Source: Capniomyces stellatus (taxonomy: Eukaryota; Kickxellomycota; Harpellomycetes; Harpellales; Legeriomycetaceae). From it: DNA of 64,000 nucleotides. Location of the stretch: positions 174,297 through 238,296 of the forward strand of contig LUVW01000025.1 in the NCBI GenBank assembly GCA_001661515.1, given 5' to 3'. Of the stretch, positions 54,215-64,000 are shown in pieces. Under the pieces are notes generated by a model, which was given only the letters and a program-made list of their open reading frames with translations, was not told the DNA's origin and made no database searches. The translations under genes and the position numbers were made by a program. Positions within the stretch are counted from its first letter, which is position 1; each line of letters begins with the position of its first letter.

Positions 54215-56620
54215 AGTTCCGTTTTTGAAATTTATAAATTTGACTAATTCGGATGTGGACTTTGAAAACATTGAGGTTTTAATGGCAGCCAATTGGAGGA
54301 ATAAATGATTTCGAAAACCATTTGGTTTAAAGCCAATCCAATTAACATGTTATTGATATTGTTCTTCAAAGAACAAAGTAGGCTAGATTGGCGAGACACT
54401 ATTTTCATAGCAACAGTAAACAAACCCTATTGAATTTTACTAAAGACTCGATTATATTGACTTTAAGAAACAAGGCAAGAACGTAAAGTAGTCCGAAAAA
54501 AAAAACCACCTACTTTGTCATTTAACCAGCAATTTGAAGCAACCGATGAATAGCTCAGTCTTTCTTGTCATTGTTTTGTATCAATCAGCAAGGCATTTGG
54601 TCATAGCCTTGAGTTACTGAAGCATCATGATGTGGATACCAACAATTGTAGATACTAGCACTTATAGATACCAACAATTATGGGTACCAACAATCTGAGT
54701 AAAATGTGACTGTGGATTTTAATAAAATAGTCAGTGCTAAAACTGTTTGATGTTTACAGAGTACAGAGTGAAGTGCGTTTAACAGGTCATTTTCAAGCAT
54801 ATCTCCATTTACTACTTGCTGTCTATTGTTCAGTGCTGTGTTGAGGTGGGATGTTTATTAGTGGATTACGTGCTTTGAATAAAACGCCAAGTCACTTTGT
54901 GGTTTTGGGTGATGGTTGTGGCAGCAAATCGTCGTCCTGGTAATAACAGATGAATAAAAATATAAATAAATAAAACAGCAAAGAGATCTTAGCAAAGAAA
55001 AGTCACATCGCGGAAAAAAAAAAGTGACGAAAGAGTTGCATAAAGAAACAAGAAGTTATGGTCTAAAAAGGTTGGCAAGTAGAATGTGAGCAAAGCCAGT
55101 GCACAAAATCATGTTTAATACTTACTTAGTCCAAATTCTGCAGTTTGGAGCTTTTGGGATCAAAGAAATGTTCAGTTTATAGCGTAGCCAATGGTTGCTG
55201 AACATTCTCAGGGCTAAAATATCAAATCCGACAAGCCGAGAAGATTGGGGTGATTTGTGATTTCAAATTCAATACCGTTTGCGTAGCTGTAGGCTGTTTT
55301 AGATTGTTGTAGGCTATTCTGCTTTTTCACTGGCAATATGTTAACTAATATGGCTATTTTCGACATCTTATTTACTCTGGTGCTACGTTGGTTCAGCAGT
55401 TTGTATTGTTGACTGGAGTAGTGAGAAAGGATTAAGGATAGAAGTGCAGTTTGCCAATCAATTATGTTGCCTTTGGAAAGAGCATCTCCTAAACCGTAAC
55501 AATAAAAAACAGATAAGCTAAACGGCTGGCAAATGGGAGATAAGGCAAATTTAGAGTAGGAAGAATGTTTGATAAGCAGGATATGACTCAAAACGTCCGA
55601 ACATCAAGGCATCACGGCTTTGCTGTAGGCCAGATGTGCCTGTGTTTAACGGATTGGTTTCGGACAAAGATTTTTCAGACACAAATTTCTGAAAAAGGTA
55701 AGTTTGTCATACCTTCGGAGTATTACTGGCTGACATTTTTTTTTAAAAAAAGAAACGATTTGGCTAACAAAACCAACTGGCTTTTTTATTAAATGTTGGA
55801 TGTGAAAGGTTTGGTGCCATTTTCGGTTTAAAATTTTTGTGGAAAAGTTAGCTTTTATTCGACAGTGTTCAAATAACTTTTTTTTAGTTTAAAGAGAATC
55901 TAGAAAGCCTTGGGGATTATGAAAAGATTATTAATTGCCACCATTTTAACTTGAAATATTTTTAATTTCAATTAAAATTTTTAACATTTACCAATAAAAA
56001 TCAACAAGGCCAGGTTAAATTAAAACTAAACCATCAATAAAACAAAGGTAAATCAAAGGTATAATAAAGTAAAAACTAAATAAACCTAAATGAGATGAAG
56101 GTTAAGCCAGTTAGCTACCCACTATTGAATTTAAATCTGAAAAACTAAATAGAAATGTCATTCCTAGAACCAAATTGGAAGTTTACAATATAGACAATCG
56201 ATGATAGGAAAAAAAAACCTTGCTAATAAACCAGTAGAATATTGAGATAAAAAACTACGCTTGATATAATAGTATACCTTACATAATTGTTGGGCATTTA
56301 AAATGAAAGCCAGCAAGGTTATACACTATTAGGATAAGCCTAAAACATTGATTCCTTTGCAAACAACGCAATATTGCGTATTTCAACATGACTAGTCAAG
56401 AATAGTAATCAGCTAAGCAATAATTTTCTTTCCGATGCTTGGAGAAAAAAAAAAAGATTAAAATTGATAGCAGCCAAAAGAATAGAGAATGACACTGACT
56501 TGGCCAAGCCCTCAAGTATAAATAAAATTGAATGTCCTTGAAGAGCTAAAGTTTAGTATTAATATTTTCAGATTTCCCTAAATCCTTATACCTAACAAGT
56601 CAAATATACCAATTTTAAAA
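54215..56620. other. 2.4-kb intergenic region
   Basis: Upstream region of the methyltransferase (-) and of the secreted repeat protein (+). A minus frame at 55591-55214 and a plus frame at 55565-55699 that ends in GTAAGT overlap each other and have no recognisable motif. Three GATACCAACAAT/GGTACCAACAAT boxes lie at 54637-54702. No gene is supported. Confidence 0.45.
56517..56526 (+). promoter_or_regulatory. TATA box of the secreted repeat-protein gene
   Basis: TATAAATAAA, about 95 bp upstream of the ATG at 56621. Confidence 0.6.
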
Positions 56621-57466
56621 ATGAAGTTCACAATCGTAGCTGCCCTTGCCTCCCTTTACGCCGCCAATGCCGCCGTAGTTGTCATCACCGCCGAGCCATC
56701 AATCTGCAATGTCCCAATTACATCATATGTAACCAAGACTGACGGATACTCAGGTGTCACCGTCACCATTGCCCCAACTACCACCAACGTCTACCCAACT
56801 GTCACAGAGACCAAGTCCGTAGCCAAGACCACAGAAGTCTACCCAACTGTCACCATTGTCCCAACTACCACCAACATCTACCCAACTGTCACAAAGTCCG
56901 TTGTCAAGACCACTGATGTCTACCCAACTGTCACAAAGTCCGTTGTCAAGACCACTGATGTCTACCCAACTGTCACAAAGTCCGTTGTCAAGACCACTGA
57001 TGTCTACCCAACTGTCACAAAGTCCGTTGTCAAGACCACTGATGTCTACCCAACTGTCACAAAGTCCGTTGTCAAGACCACTGATGTCTACCCAACTGTC
57101 ACAAAGTCCGTTGTCAAGACCACTGATGTCTACCCAACTGTCACAAAGTCCGTTGTCAAGACCACTGATGTCTACCCAGGAACCACCACAGCATCAACCT
57201 CATGCACCACCTCAGCATCAACCACCTGCACCACATCAACCACCTGCACCACCACAGCAGTCACTGGAACCACCACAGCAGTTACCGGAACCACCACCGA
57301 TGCCGCCACCACCACTGGAGCCACCACCACTGATGCCGCCACCACCACCGATGCCGCCACCACTGATGCTGCCACCACTGATGCTGCTACCACTGATGCT
57401 GCTACCACTGATGCTGCTACCACCACTGATGCCGCCACCACCGCTGATGCCACCACCACAGCATAA
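56621..57466 (+). CDS. Secreted Thr-rich protein with tandem 14-residue repeats
   Basis: Intronless, 281 residues. An N-terminal signal peptide (MKFTIVAALASLYAANA) is followed by a short unique part with two Cys-poor beta-like segments, then seven consecutive 14-residue repeats of the type VYPTVTKSVVKTTD. The remainder is a Thr/Ala/Ser run with a few Cys (TTCTTSTTCTT) and a final TDAATTDAATT series. Such Thr-rich repeat proteins are typically O-mannosylated wall or surface proteins. No hydrophobic C-terminal GPI signal is present (it ends ADATTTA), so it may be freely secreted or covalently wall-linked. It has a clear TATA box. A second frame is open over the repeat because its 42-bp period is a multiple of three. 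Family unknown; likely fast-evolving. Confidence 0.8.
   Translation: MKFTIVAALASLYAANAAVVVITAEPSICNVPITSYVTKTDGYSGVTVTIAPTTTNVYPTVTETKSVAKTTEVYPTVTIVPTTTNIYPTVTKSVVKTTDVYPTVTKSVVKTTDVYPTVTKSVVKTTDVYPTVTKSVVKTTDVYPTVTKSVVKTTDVYPTVTKSVVKTTDVYPTVTKSVVKTTDVYPGTTTASTSCTTSASTTCTTSTTCTTTAVTGTTTAVTGTTTDAATTTGATTTDAATTTDAATTDAATTDAATTDAATTDAATTTDAATTADATTTA
56882..57175 (+). repeat. 42-bp coding minisatellite, seven copies
   Basis: Seven near-perfect 42-bp units inside the secreted Thr-rich protein gene. DNA identity is as high as protein identity, including silent sites, which points to recent slippage or gene conversion. Confidence 0.95.
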
Positions 57467-57813
57467 GCGTGAATAGCTTTAAAAATATAATTTTAGACTT
57501 CATATTATCATTGTGCTTGAATTGAATCTGTTGATTCTGGGTGGTCATTTGACATATTACTGTTTTATGACCTAGATGTTTAGTGTTAGCATTATATACA
57601 ATAAAACATTTTGAAATATTAGCTTGTCAAAGTCTACTGTATTTTATGCTATTATTAACAATAAATTTATTAAAGTAAGTGGGTTGATGAGGGGATAATC
57701 TGTGATAAAATGGATGTTATTAAAGCACCAGAATAAGATGAGATTATTAAAGTGAAAGTATATTGAAATAAAAAGAAAATAAACAAGGGGGGTGGGGGGA
57801 AATATAAGGGTAA
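57467..57813. other. Convergent spacer
   Basis: Between the 3' ends of the secreted repeat-protein gene and LTN1. AATAAA signals are present on both strands. Nothing else seen. Confidence 0.55.
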
Positions 57814-60800
57814 CTAGAAAATATTCTTGCAAAACGGACAGGTGACTTGGCTACTAGATTTAAACCATTTGAGGAGACATGCGGGATGAAACTTGTTTTT
57901 GCAAGTTAAGCAGGACTTTGTAGGAAGTTTAGAGTTGTCGTCGGGGTCAAGGACAGAGTAGCAAATAGTGCAAGTTCCAGAAGATTCGATGAGTATGCAG
58001 TGGGAGTGGACAGACTTGATGAGAAAGGCGACCAAGCAGTCGATTTTAGATTTTGAGTTTAGGTTGGTTAGGGTGAGGTATTTTTTGACAAAGTTTAGGG
58101 ATATGGATCTGAACTGTTGAGGGGATAGTGTTGGAATGCTTGAGGCAATTAGTTTTGGTTGGTCTTGAGATATGGGGTAGTTTTGTGGGATTTGGACGGT
58201 AATGACGATGATAATATCGCAGATTTCAAATGACAGCTCGACTTGGTACGGGTTGGTTGAGCTCAGCAAAGTCAGCAGATCGTCGTGGCTTGCTCCGCTG
58301 CCTCCAAGTTGGGTTTTGTTGTTCAGGTAGCTTGTCAGCGGGCCATAAACTTTCATTGAAATTGATGTTGAAGTGAATGAGCTGAGGTCGAGCAGGAATT
58401 TTGTGTTGGAGAGGCGAGTTGCAACTTGCTTGGAACTTTGAGTCTCGCAATCAGACGCTACTGAACTAACAAAACCACATGAGTTAACTAAATCAAAGAA
58501 TCCAACAGGGTCCAGAGCCACAAGTTCATCAAGCACCAAGTAGGGCGACACAGCCTTTTTCACAAACTCGAAAAACACGCCAAACACTTGTTTACTGCTA
58601 GTCAGGTCACTGCTGCTCCAGCCACACGCCTTCCCAGCACCACTAAAATCGTTATTTTCGACAATAAAGCTTTTGGCTTGGCAACCAAACGAACCAAACA
58701 GCCTGTATACCAAATGCGCACACGCAACAGAGTAATCAACGTGCCTTCCACCCCGTCCATTCATGCTCGAGTAGTCAAAATGTGCAATCGCCCACATCTT
58801 TGAAAGCCTTCCCGCCAAATCACTCGCACCACCAACACTTTCCGCACTAGCCCGCTTGTACACCACCAAAAACAAACAAGGAAGCAGATACTCGATAATC
58901 TTGGACTTGTTTACCAACTCGGTGAACTTTTCAACCAGCTCAACAGAGTACTTGAACCCATGCACCACGTTGACCACTGAACTGCTTGTTTGCGCACTTC
59001 CATTTCCACCATCTTGGTCTAGCCCGGATTCCGATTCAAGCAGGATCTTGGCTGAGCTGTTATCCAGCAACCGGTCATAAATCTCTACCAGCAGCACGGT
59101 AAATAAAATCACCTGGCCAACCCCGCTACTTTCGCACCGCACACATTGTACATTATGTACACAGTCTGTGCACATACCGTGCATTTGTTTGACACACTTG
59201 TCAAGTTGAGTCAACAGGGCGACAATGTTGGCAACAAACAGACTTGACTTTCGGTCATGGTTGAAGAATGCAGACATTAGCTGGTCATGGTCCTGGTTGT
59301 TGAGCGATAGGGCCAAGTTGATCAAGTCACCGGAGCATTCAGAGTGATTGGAGGAGGCAAAAAAGTCGATTAGATCAGCAAATCTGTTGTTTATGTTTGT
59401 TGTGAGTTTAGGAGAGTAGGGTTTGAAGAGACCACTGTTCTGAATGGGCAGATGTTTTTTCTTTCCAAAGTAGGCGCTGTTTGGCAGGTTTGGAAAGTTT
59501 TGGGGGCCAAACAGTTCGATTCCGTGTGATGATGCGGCGAGATACGCGGTTACCCGTAAGCTGGTGAGATGTGGGGTTGGCAAGTCGTTGATCATGCTGG
59601 TGTTGTAGACCCAGGCATACAAGCTAGGCCTTAGTGGGTCAGTGTTGACGTTGGGGCTGTTGGGGTTAGTTTTGGGGAATGTTTGGATGCTTGCAATTAT
59701 TCTGCAGCTTGATTCAAGCAAGAACAGCATATTTGGGTTGTGGTTGAGGAATTCGATTTGGGATTCAGAGTTGGTGTTGGTGTTGGTGTTGTGGTGCTTG
59801 GCTGAATCCACCGAGTAGGCATTGGCTATTGCAACAAACTTCTTTAAAGTTTCAAGAGCAGTGAGCTGGAACTTGTGGCTTCTTGCTGGAGTGTTGGATA
59901 GCAGAGAGTTTACGTATGAAGGAAGAAGTTTAGTAGCCAGGTCAACTGCACAAACAACCAGATCCTGGTCCATGCACACGTCCAAGTTGGGGCTGGAAAT
60001 GGAGTTGTTGGGTTCAAACAAAGATGCGTCACTTGCAATGGTTGTAGAGGGTGTTTTGTAAACCAATAAGCCAGCCAACGAGTCCAGCACGTATTGGGAA
60101 ACAGTGTGCAGATCCAGGCAGCTGCCAGTTAGGTCGGCGTTTGTTGGGAGCAGTGCATCAACAAGCCTAATACAAACAAGTGCGGTTTCTTTATTGAAGC
60201 GTTTGGAATAGGGGCTGATCTTCTTGTTCAGCCTGTACAGTACCAGCGGGAAAATCGTAGACTTCATGATCCCTTTATCCCCAGCTTTGAGCGATGCAAC
60301 ACACTGCAGCAAAAGCTCATTTGCCCAGCCAAGGTCTGACACCTGGGGGACTCTGGGCTTGGCCATTAGCTTTGCGTCAATCGGCACCAGGATTTCCTCT
60401 TCCAGAACCAGACTATCCTCACTGTAGTTGCAGTTGACTTTGGCTTTCATGGCCTGAACAAGACGCGGCCCAGAGTCGGGAACTGCGCTAGTGTCAATAT
60501 TGAGCTGACGCGATTTGTCGTCTATAAACGACCGGATTTCAATCAACACGTAAACCATCTTTTCCCAAACCAACTTTTTTGAGCTAATAGATTCCAAGCC
60601 GTGCATTTTCTTGATCAAACAAACCACATTTCCAAACAAACTGACTGGCTCACACTCGTCACCCATCAAAATGCGCATTGCTTCCCTTACCCAATTCCCC
60701 TCATTATTGCACCGGCCGTCAATTTCACCAAACAGAAACGAAACTATTGTGTCCAACTTCACAGTATTGCTGGTGATTTCGTGGCTGCGCTTGGTTGCTA

Positions 60801-63800
60801 GCTCGTACAGAAACGCAACAGCAAACATAGCCAGCTTATCTGAACCAACTAGATCATAGTCTGTGCTTGGGTCCCAATCAATGCGTTTGAACGTCGTAAA
60901 GTCAAACAAAACAGACAAAAACTCGACTGTTTTGGTGATTTCAGAGCTGTTGTGGCCAACCAGCCGGGATTCCCACCACGCAGAGTCGTTAAACACAAGC
61001 GTGCTGTACACCTCTACCGACAACTTGGTCACAGTTCCGTTTTGCTTAGTGTGTATTCCCAAACTTTCAGCAAACATCACCAGCTGGAACGCCATTTCAC
61101 TTAAAGTTGCAGTTTCAATAGCAAAGCCTTGGCCACTTTGTTCCTTACCCACACACACTCTACTTTGTATTCCGTCTCTAATACTATACACCAGTCCCGT
61201 GACCAGACCCTCAGCCACTCTACCCTGCTTGTAGGCTAAACCAACCAAACTCGACAGAATCCTCCACAACCGGTTGCCAATATCCACAACACAACACTCC
61301 TGTTTGTCAGGACTCACTACCTTCAAAGTCGCCGAGTAGAACAACACCACCCAGAACTCGCCTCTGCTGTCGTTATTCTCCACATTGTTGTTCAGGAACA
61401 ATCCAATCAACGTTTGGCCGTTCTCTTGGCTTGCCAAACACACAGCCTCTACTACCTCGTACACCAACTGAACACGCAGATCTTGCTCACTAGTCTCTAA
61501 ATACCTGCTAGGCTGACTGAACCGAGCCAAGATCATTTTCTTTACCAAGTCTACAAATTCGTACACCCTTTGAGTGTCTGCATCTTTGCCCTCCTCCTTC
61601 ACAGCGCCAATCCTACCTAGGTACACTGCCAGCATTGTCTCTATGAACCTGCAGTGTACCTGGCCAACCTCCTTTGCTCCACCACTACTACCACTACCAC
61701 TGCTTGAATCAAACCACATTGAAATCATGCTGCTGTAAAGCTGGTCTAGTCTTTGGTTATCTACTGCTTGACCACTTTGGCTAACCAACCAGCCCACAAT
61801 CTCTCCAACAGCCTCTACTCGCCAGCTGTCTAAACCACCACCACCACTACCACCACCAACAAAACCCTCCAAAGTCTGGCCACAGCTTGTCCCAACAACA
61901 AAGTCCAGCACTTGGTCCAAACCCTCATCAATCTTTCCGCCACCTGACTTGTACTTTATATATCCACAACAAAAGCTGGAAACTCTATCAGCTCTGCCCT
62001 CCGAAACAAACACCTCAGCCAGCCCAAACACCTCGTGTTGCTCCCCCTCATACACTATTTCAGGCACAAACTTGCACAAACTAACTACCAACTCGGAAAA
62101 GTCCAGTTCACCGCCCACTTGTGCGTTGGCCCTTAGCTTGGACACATTTTCTGCCACCATGTTCTTGATTGCCTGCAGAAACTTGGCCGCTTTCCCCCCA
62201 AAAAACGTGGTCTTGCCCCTGCTGTACACCTGCGCCACCAACGATATCACGCTTTGGCTGTACTCGCCCTCCATTGTCTGCTGCAGCATTTTCCACGCAC
62301 TCTGCTTCCACACCTGCTCCATCATCTCCTTTACTACAGCGCTCTCCTCTGTCTCCTGCAGCCTGTAGATAAACTTGTCTACCACTGACCTGTTATTCGC
62401 CTCAATCGCCTCGTAGTCAACCACTCCACTCGACCCTATTCTTGAGTTTGTCTTTATCACTGCATCTATCAACCTCCCTCCTACTCCCCCGCTCGCCTCC
62501 ACCACCTCCTTGCCCAGTCCCCCAACCTCGATCTGCTTCCTCCACAAATAAACACTACACTCCCCAACTGCCCCAAAAAACCGCTCATTCAGCCTGGTCT
62601 CTCTGCTGGCGCTGCCTAGGCTTGTCCCCAGCGTACCCTTTTTAGCTTGTGTTCTTTCACCGCTCTCACCACCGTCTACTCTACTGCCGTCTACTCTACC
62701 GCCCACCGCCCCCTCTTCCATCTCCTTAACCGCCTTTGAGTTCCCCATCCACAAGCCTTTTATAAAATCGCTGCCAAACTCTGCGTCGCTTGTCACTTGT
62801 TCAGGCAGGATCTTCAACAGCTCAAACACGCCCCTATACCCTACACTCTCCACAATGTTGCAGTCCCCATTCTGCAAATACCGCAGCAACCACCGTATCT
62901 CCTTGCTGAACTTCTTTTCTTTGCCGCCCCCTACCACTCTAACACTCCAAATTCCAGGCTCCCTTCTCGTCACACTCAAAACCGCCTCCCACATCGGCCC
63001 CTGAACCGTCCTTTCCAACCTGCTGCTAAATCCCCACCCCACCACCAACACACTCACTTTCTCCAGCTCCTCCCTTAGAAACTCTGGCTCGCATCTTGCC
63101 CACCCCTCAACGCATTGAAACATCGCCTTTTGAACGCTCACTATGCTCCCATTTCCCCTATTAAACTCTTCCAACCTTCTCCAGCTTCCCAAGTCCCCCA
63201 ATATTCTCCTATACTCCTCCGCACACCCAACTCTGTCCCCGTCGCTTACATTCGCCAGCATGTACTCCAGACACCGAAATCCCCCGCTAACTACCGCTAT
63301 ATACCTCGTCAGCATCTCCTCCCTATCCATAAACCGCAAATCCCCCATCGTATCCACCGTCGAATCCACCACTATCTCTTTTAAATACCCCAATATCTCC
63401 TTCTGTGCAAAAATCAACGCCTTTTCCCTCTTTGCCCCACTAAATGTCTCGTTAAACAGCTGGTATTGCTCCACGCTGATCTCCTTGTTGCTGTCGTAAA
63501 ACGAACATATCCAAGGCCCCATTATCTCCTTCAAACACCTCCCTAAACTCTTGCCGCTCTTTTTAACAAACCTCGCATGCACTTTTGCACAGCTTTTTCT
63601 CACCCGTCTATCGTTATCAAATATCTGCCTCTCAAACACTCTTGGCCAGCTAACTAACAACCCCGTAATCCTCTCCTCCATCATCAAACTCCCCAATCCC
63701 GCTCCTTCCATGTACTCGTATAGCTCCTCCATCGCCTTCAGTCTAGTCGAAACATCTTTCTTGCTCATTCTTTTCACCAACCCCGCCAAATGCCCATCAA

Positions 63801-64000
63801 TACTCATCCCCTCAAGCCTCAAATCTCCCCCCTTTTCCTTTCTACTCTCGCTTTTATACCCCGGGCTCTCATAGCTGCTCGAACTTTCCGTGTCCGCTGC
63901 TCGCCCAAACTCGCTAAAGGCCAAAGCCGCATTCGCCTTGAATGCATTCACAGTACCCATGCTATTACCCAGCAACTCGGCCGCACGACTATACCCAAAT
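57814..64000 (-). CDS. LTN1: E3 ubiquitin ligase listerin (Ltn1/Rkr1), 5' end outside window
   Basis: Open frame of at least 2062 residues running to the right edge. Ltn1 is the E3 ligase of ribosome-associated quality control and ubiquitinates nascent chains stalled on 60S subunits. The visible N-terminus begins FGYSRAAELLGN just inside the edge, which matches the conserved start of the family (S-R-A-A-E-L-L), so only a short stretch is missing. A long run of helical HEAT/ARM-type repeats follows, starting KRMSKKDVSTRLKAMEEL. The C-terminus has the RWD-like region and a RING of the C4HC3 type: CTIC, then CLTCKNKFHPACLLKWF, then CPFCKNIF at the very end. No introns are evident. The protein is longer than yeast Ltn1 (about 1560) or human listerin (about 1770), largely through low-complexity loops. 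Confidence 0.95.
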   Translation of the reverse strand, partial: FGYSRAAELLGNSMGTVNAFKANAALAFSEFGRAADTESSSSYESPGYKSESRKEKGGDLRLEGMSIDGHLAGLVKRMSKKDVSTRLKAMEELYEYMEGAGLGSLMMEERITGLLVSWPRVFERQIFDNDRRVRKSCAKVHARFVKKSGKSLGRCLKEIMGPWICSFYDSNKEISVEQYQLFNETFSGAKREKALIFAQKEILGYLKEIVVDSTVDTMGDLRFMDREEMLTRYIAVVSGGFRCLEYMLANVSDGDRVGCAEEYRRILGDLGSWRRLEEFNRGNGSIVSVQKAMFQCVEGWARCEPEFLREELEKVSVLVVGWGFSSRLERTVQGPMWEAVLSVTRREPGIWSVRVVGGGKEKKFSKEIRWLLRYLQNGDCNIVESVGYRGVFELLKILPEQVTSDAEFGSDFIKGLWMGNSKAVKEMEEGAVGGRVDGSRVDGGESGERTQAKKGTLGTSLGSASRETRLNERFFGAVGECSVYLWRKQIEVGGLGKEVVEASGGVGGRLIDAVIKTNSRIGSSGVVDYEAIEANNRSVVDKFIYRLQETEESAVVKEMMEQVWKQSAWKMLQQTMEGEYSQSVISLVAQVYSRGKTTFFGGKAAKFLQAIKNMVAENVSKLRANAQVGGELDFSELVVSLCKFVPEIVYEGEQHEVFGLAEVFVSEGRADRVSSFCCGYIKYKSGGGKIDEGLDQVLDFVVGTSCGQTLEGFVGGGSGGGGLDSWRVEAVGEIVGWLVSQSGQAVDNQRLDQLYSSMISMWFDSSSGSGSSGGAKEVGQVHCRFIETMLAVYLGRIGAVKEEGKDADTQRVYEFVDLVKKMILARFSQPSRYLETSEQDLRVQLVYEVVEAVCLASQENGQTLIGLFLNNNVENNDSRGEFWVVLFYSATLKVVSPDKQECCVVDIGNRLWRILSSLVGLAYKQGRVAEGLVTGLVYSIRDGIQSRVCVGKEQSGQGFAIETATLSEMAFQLVMFAESLGIHTKQNGTVTKLSVEVYSTLVFNDSAWWESRLVGHNSSEITKTVEFLSVLFDFTTFKRIDWDPSTDYDLVGSDKLAMFAVAFLYELATKRSHEITSNTVKLDTIVSFLFGEIDGRCNNEGNWVREAMRILMGDECEPVSLFGNVVCLIKKMHGLESISSKKLVWEKMVYVLIEIRSFIDDKSRQLNIDTSAVPDSGPRLVQAMKAKVNCNYSEDSLVLEEEILVPIDAKLMAKPRVPQVSDLGWANELLLQCVASLKAGDKGIMKSTIFPLVLYRLNKKISPYSKRFNKETALVCIRLVDALLPTNADLTGSCLDLHTVSQYVLDSLAGLLVYKTPSTTIASDASLFEPNNSISSPNLDVCMDQDLVVCAVDLATKLLPSYVNSLLSNTPARSHKFQLTALETLKKFVAIANAYSVDSAKHHNTNTNTNSESQIEFLNHNPNMLFLLESSCRIIASIQTFPKTNPNSPNVNTDPLRPSLYAWVYNTSMINDLPTPHLTSLRVTAYLAASSHGIELFGPQNFPNLPNSAYFGKKKHLPIQNSGLFKPYSPKLTTNINNRFADLIDFFASSNHSECSGDLINLALSLNNQDHDQLMSAFFNHDRKSSLFVANIVALLTQLDKCVKQMHGMCTDCVHNVQCVRCESSGVGQVILFTVLLVEIYDRLLDNSSAKILLESESGLDQDGGNGSAQTSSSVVNVVHGFKYSVELVEKFTELVNKSKIIEYLLPCLFLVVYKRASAESVGGASDLAGRLSKMWAIAHFDYSSMNGRGGRHVDYSVACAHLVYRLFGSFGCQAKSFIVENNDFSGAGKACGWSSSDLTSSKQVFGVFFEFVKKAVSPYLVLDELVALDPVGFFDLVNSCGFVSSVASDCETQSSKQVATRLSNTKFLLDLSSFTSTSISMKVYGPLTSYLNNKTQLGGSGASHDDLLTLLSSTNPYQVELSFEICDIIIVITVQIPQNYPISQDQPKLIASSIPTLSPQQFRSISLNFVKKYLTLTNLNSKSKIDCLVAFLIKSVHSHCILIESSGTCTICYSVLDPDDNSKLPTKSCLTCKNKFHPACLLKWFKSSSQVTCPFCKNIF

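Noticed and set aside
55214..55699. Overlapping minus (125 aa) and plus (GTAAGT-ended) frames
   Set aside because: No recognisable motif, no partner exon and mutual overlap; not enough to call a gene.
56856..57476. 206-residue overlapping frame in the secreted repeat protein
   Set aside because: Open only because the 42-bp period is a multiple of three; lacks a signal peptide and sits inside the better frame.
1..64000. tRNA, snRNA or rRNA genes
   Set aside because: Looked for B-box-like GGTTCGA(N)TCC and common snRNA signatures; the only match (about 5581) is within a hydrolase exon.

Overview
The window is eukaryotic nuclear DNA, almost certainly from a fungus. Nearly every conserved gene is interrupted by short spliceosomal introns (about 48-370 nt) with GTAAGT-type donors and TAG acceptors. 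Intergenic DNA is very AT-rich, highly expressed genes have TATA boxes 95-170 bp upstream of the ATG, and the gene set is fungal: fungal-type DNA polymerase gamma, an Ato/GPR1-family transporter, ERG8-type phosphomevalonate kinase, Vma22, Ccr4, and small secreted crystallin-like and Thr-rich proteins. A LINE-type retroelement remnant is present. The features would fit an early-diverging lineage (for example the Zoopagomycota/Kickxellomycotina side), but this is inference and the sequence alone does not fix the species.

Layout. 1-6.3 kb: three tandem minus-strand alpha/beta hydrolase genes of the Lpx1-like type with identical exon architecture, the third running off the left edge; an 8-bp satellite of about 68 copies lies between copies two and three. 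7.4-9.6 kb: an unrecognised helical protein (+). 10-11.4 kb: an NAD-type aldehyde dehydrogenase (-). 11.4-15.5 kb: a 4-kb gene-free stretch with a pyrimidine minisatellite and one copy of a dispersed 125-bp repeat. 15.5-19.2 kb: mitochondrial DNA polymerase gamma (-). 19.8-21.7 kb: two small minus-strand genes of unknown role, each with a good TATA box. 24.8-26.3 kb: a single-pass membrane protein with a LEA2-like distal domain. 27-29.5 kb: ERG8 in six exons. 30.2-30.6 kb: cytochrome oxidase subunit 7/VIIa (-). 31.1-34.2 kb: a broken LINE 3' part, a second solitary LINE tail and two minisatellites around a His-rich secreted crystallin-like gene. 34.9-38.0 kb: a GPATCH4-type G-patch protein (+) converging on VMA22 (-). 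38.5-39.7 kb: type-1 methionine aminopeptidase (-). 41.7-42.4 kb: Ato-family transporter (+), then a possible decayed GPI15/PIG-H gene. 44.1 kb: second crystallin-like secreted gene, followed by the second copy of the dispersed repeat. 46.8-49.6 kb: CCR4 (+) with a probable GC-AG intron. 49.9-52.0 kb: FEN1/RAD27 (-). 52.6-54.2 kb: CARM1-like arginine methyltransferase (-). 56.6 kb: secreted Thr-rich protein with a 14-residue repeat. 57.8 kb to the right edge: the very large E3 ligase LTN1/listerin (-), 5' end outside the window.

Most genes are unlinked housekeeping functions: mitochondrial DNA replication and respiration (MIP1, COX7), V-ATPase assembly (VMA22), mevalonate pathway (ERG8), mRNA deadenylation (CCR4), ribosome-associated quality control (LTN1) and flap processing (FEN1). 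No operon or metabolic cluster is evident. The most distinctive local features are the tandem hydrolase family with its 8-bp satellite, the paired cysteine-patterned secreted proteins, the dispersed palindrome-bearing repeat, and retroelement debris. Two N positions lie inside homopolymer tracts and mark assembly joins; one is flanked by a duplicated segment that is probably artificial.
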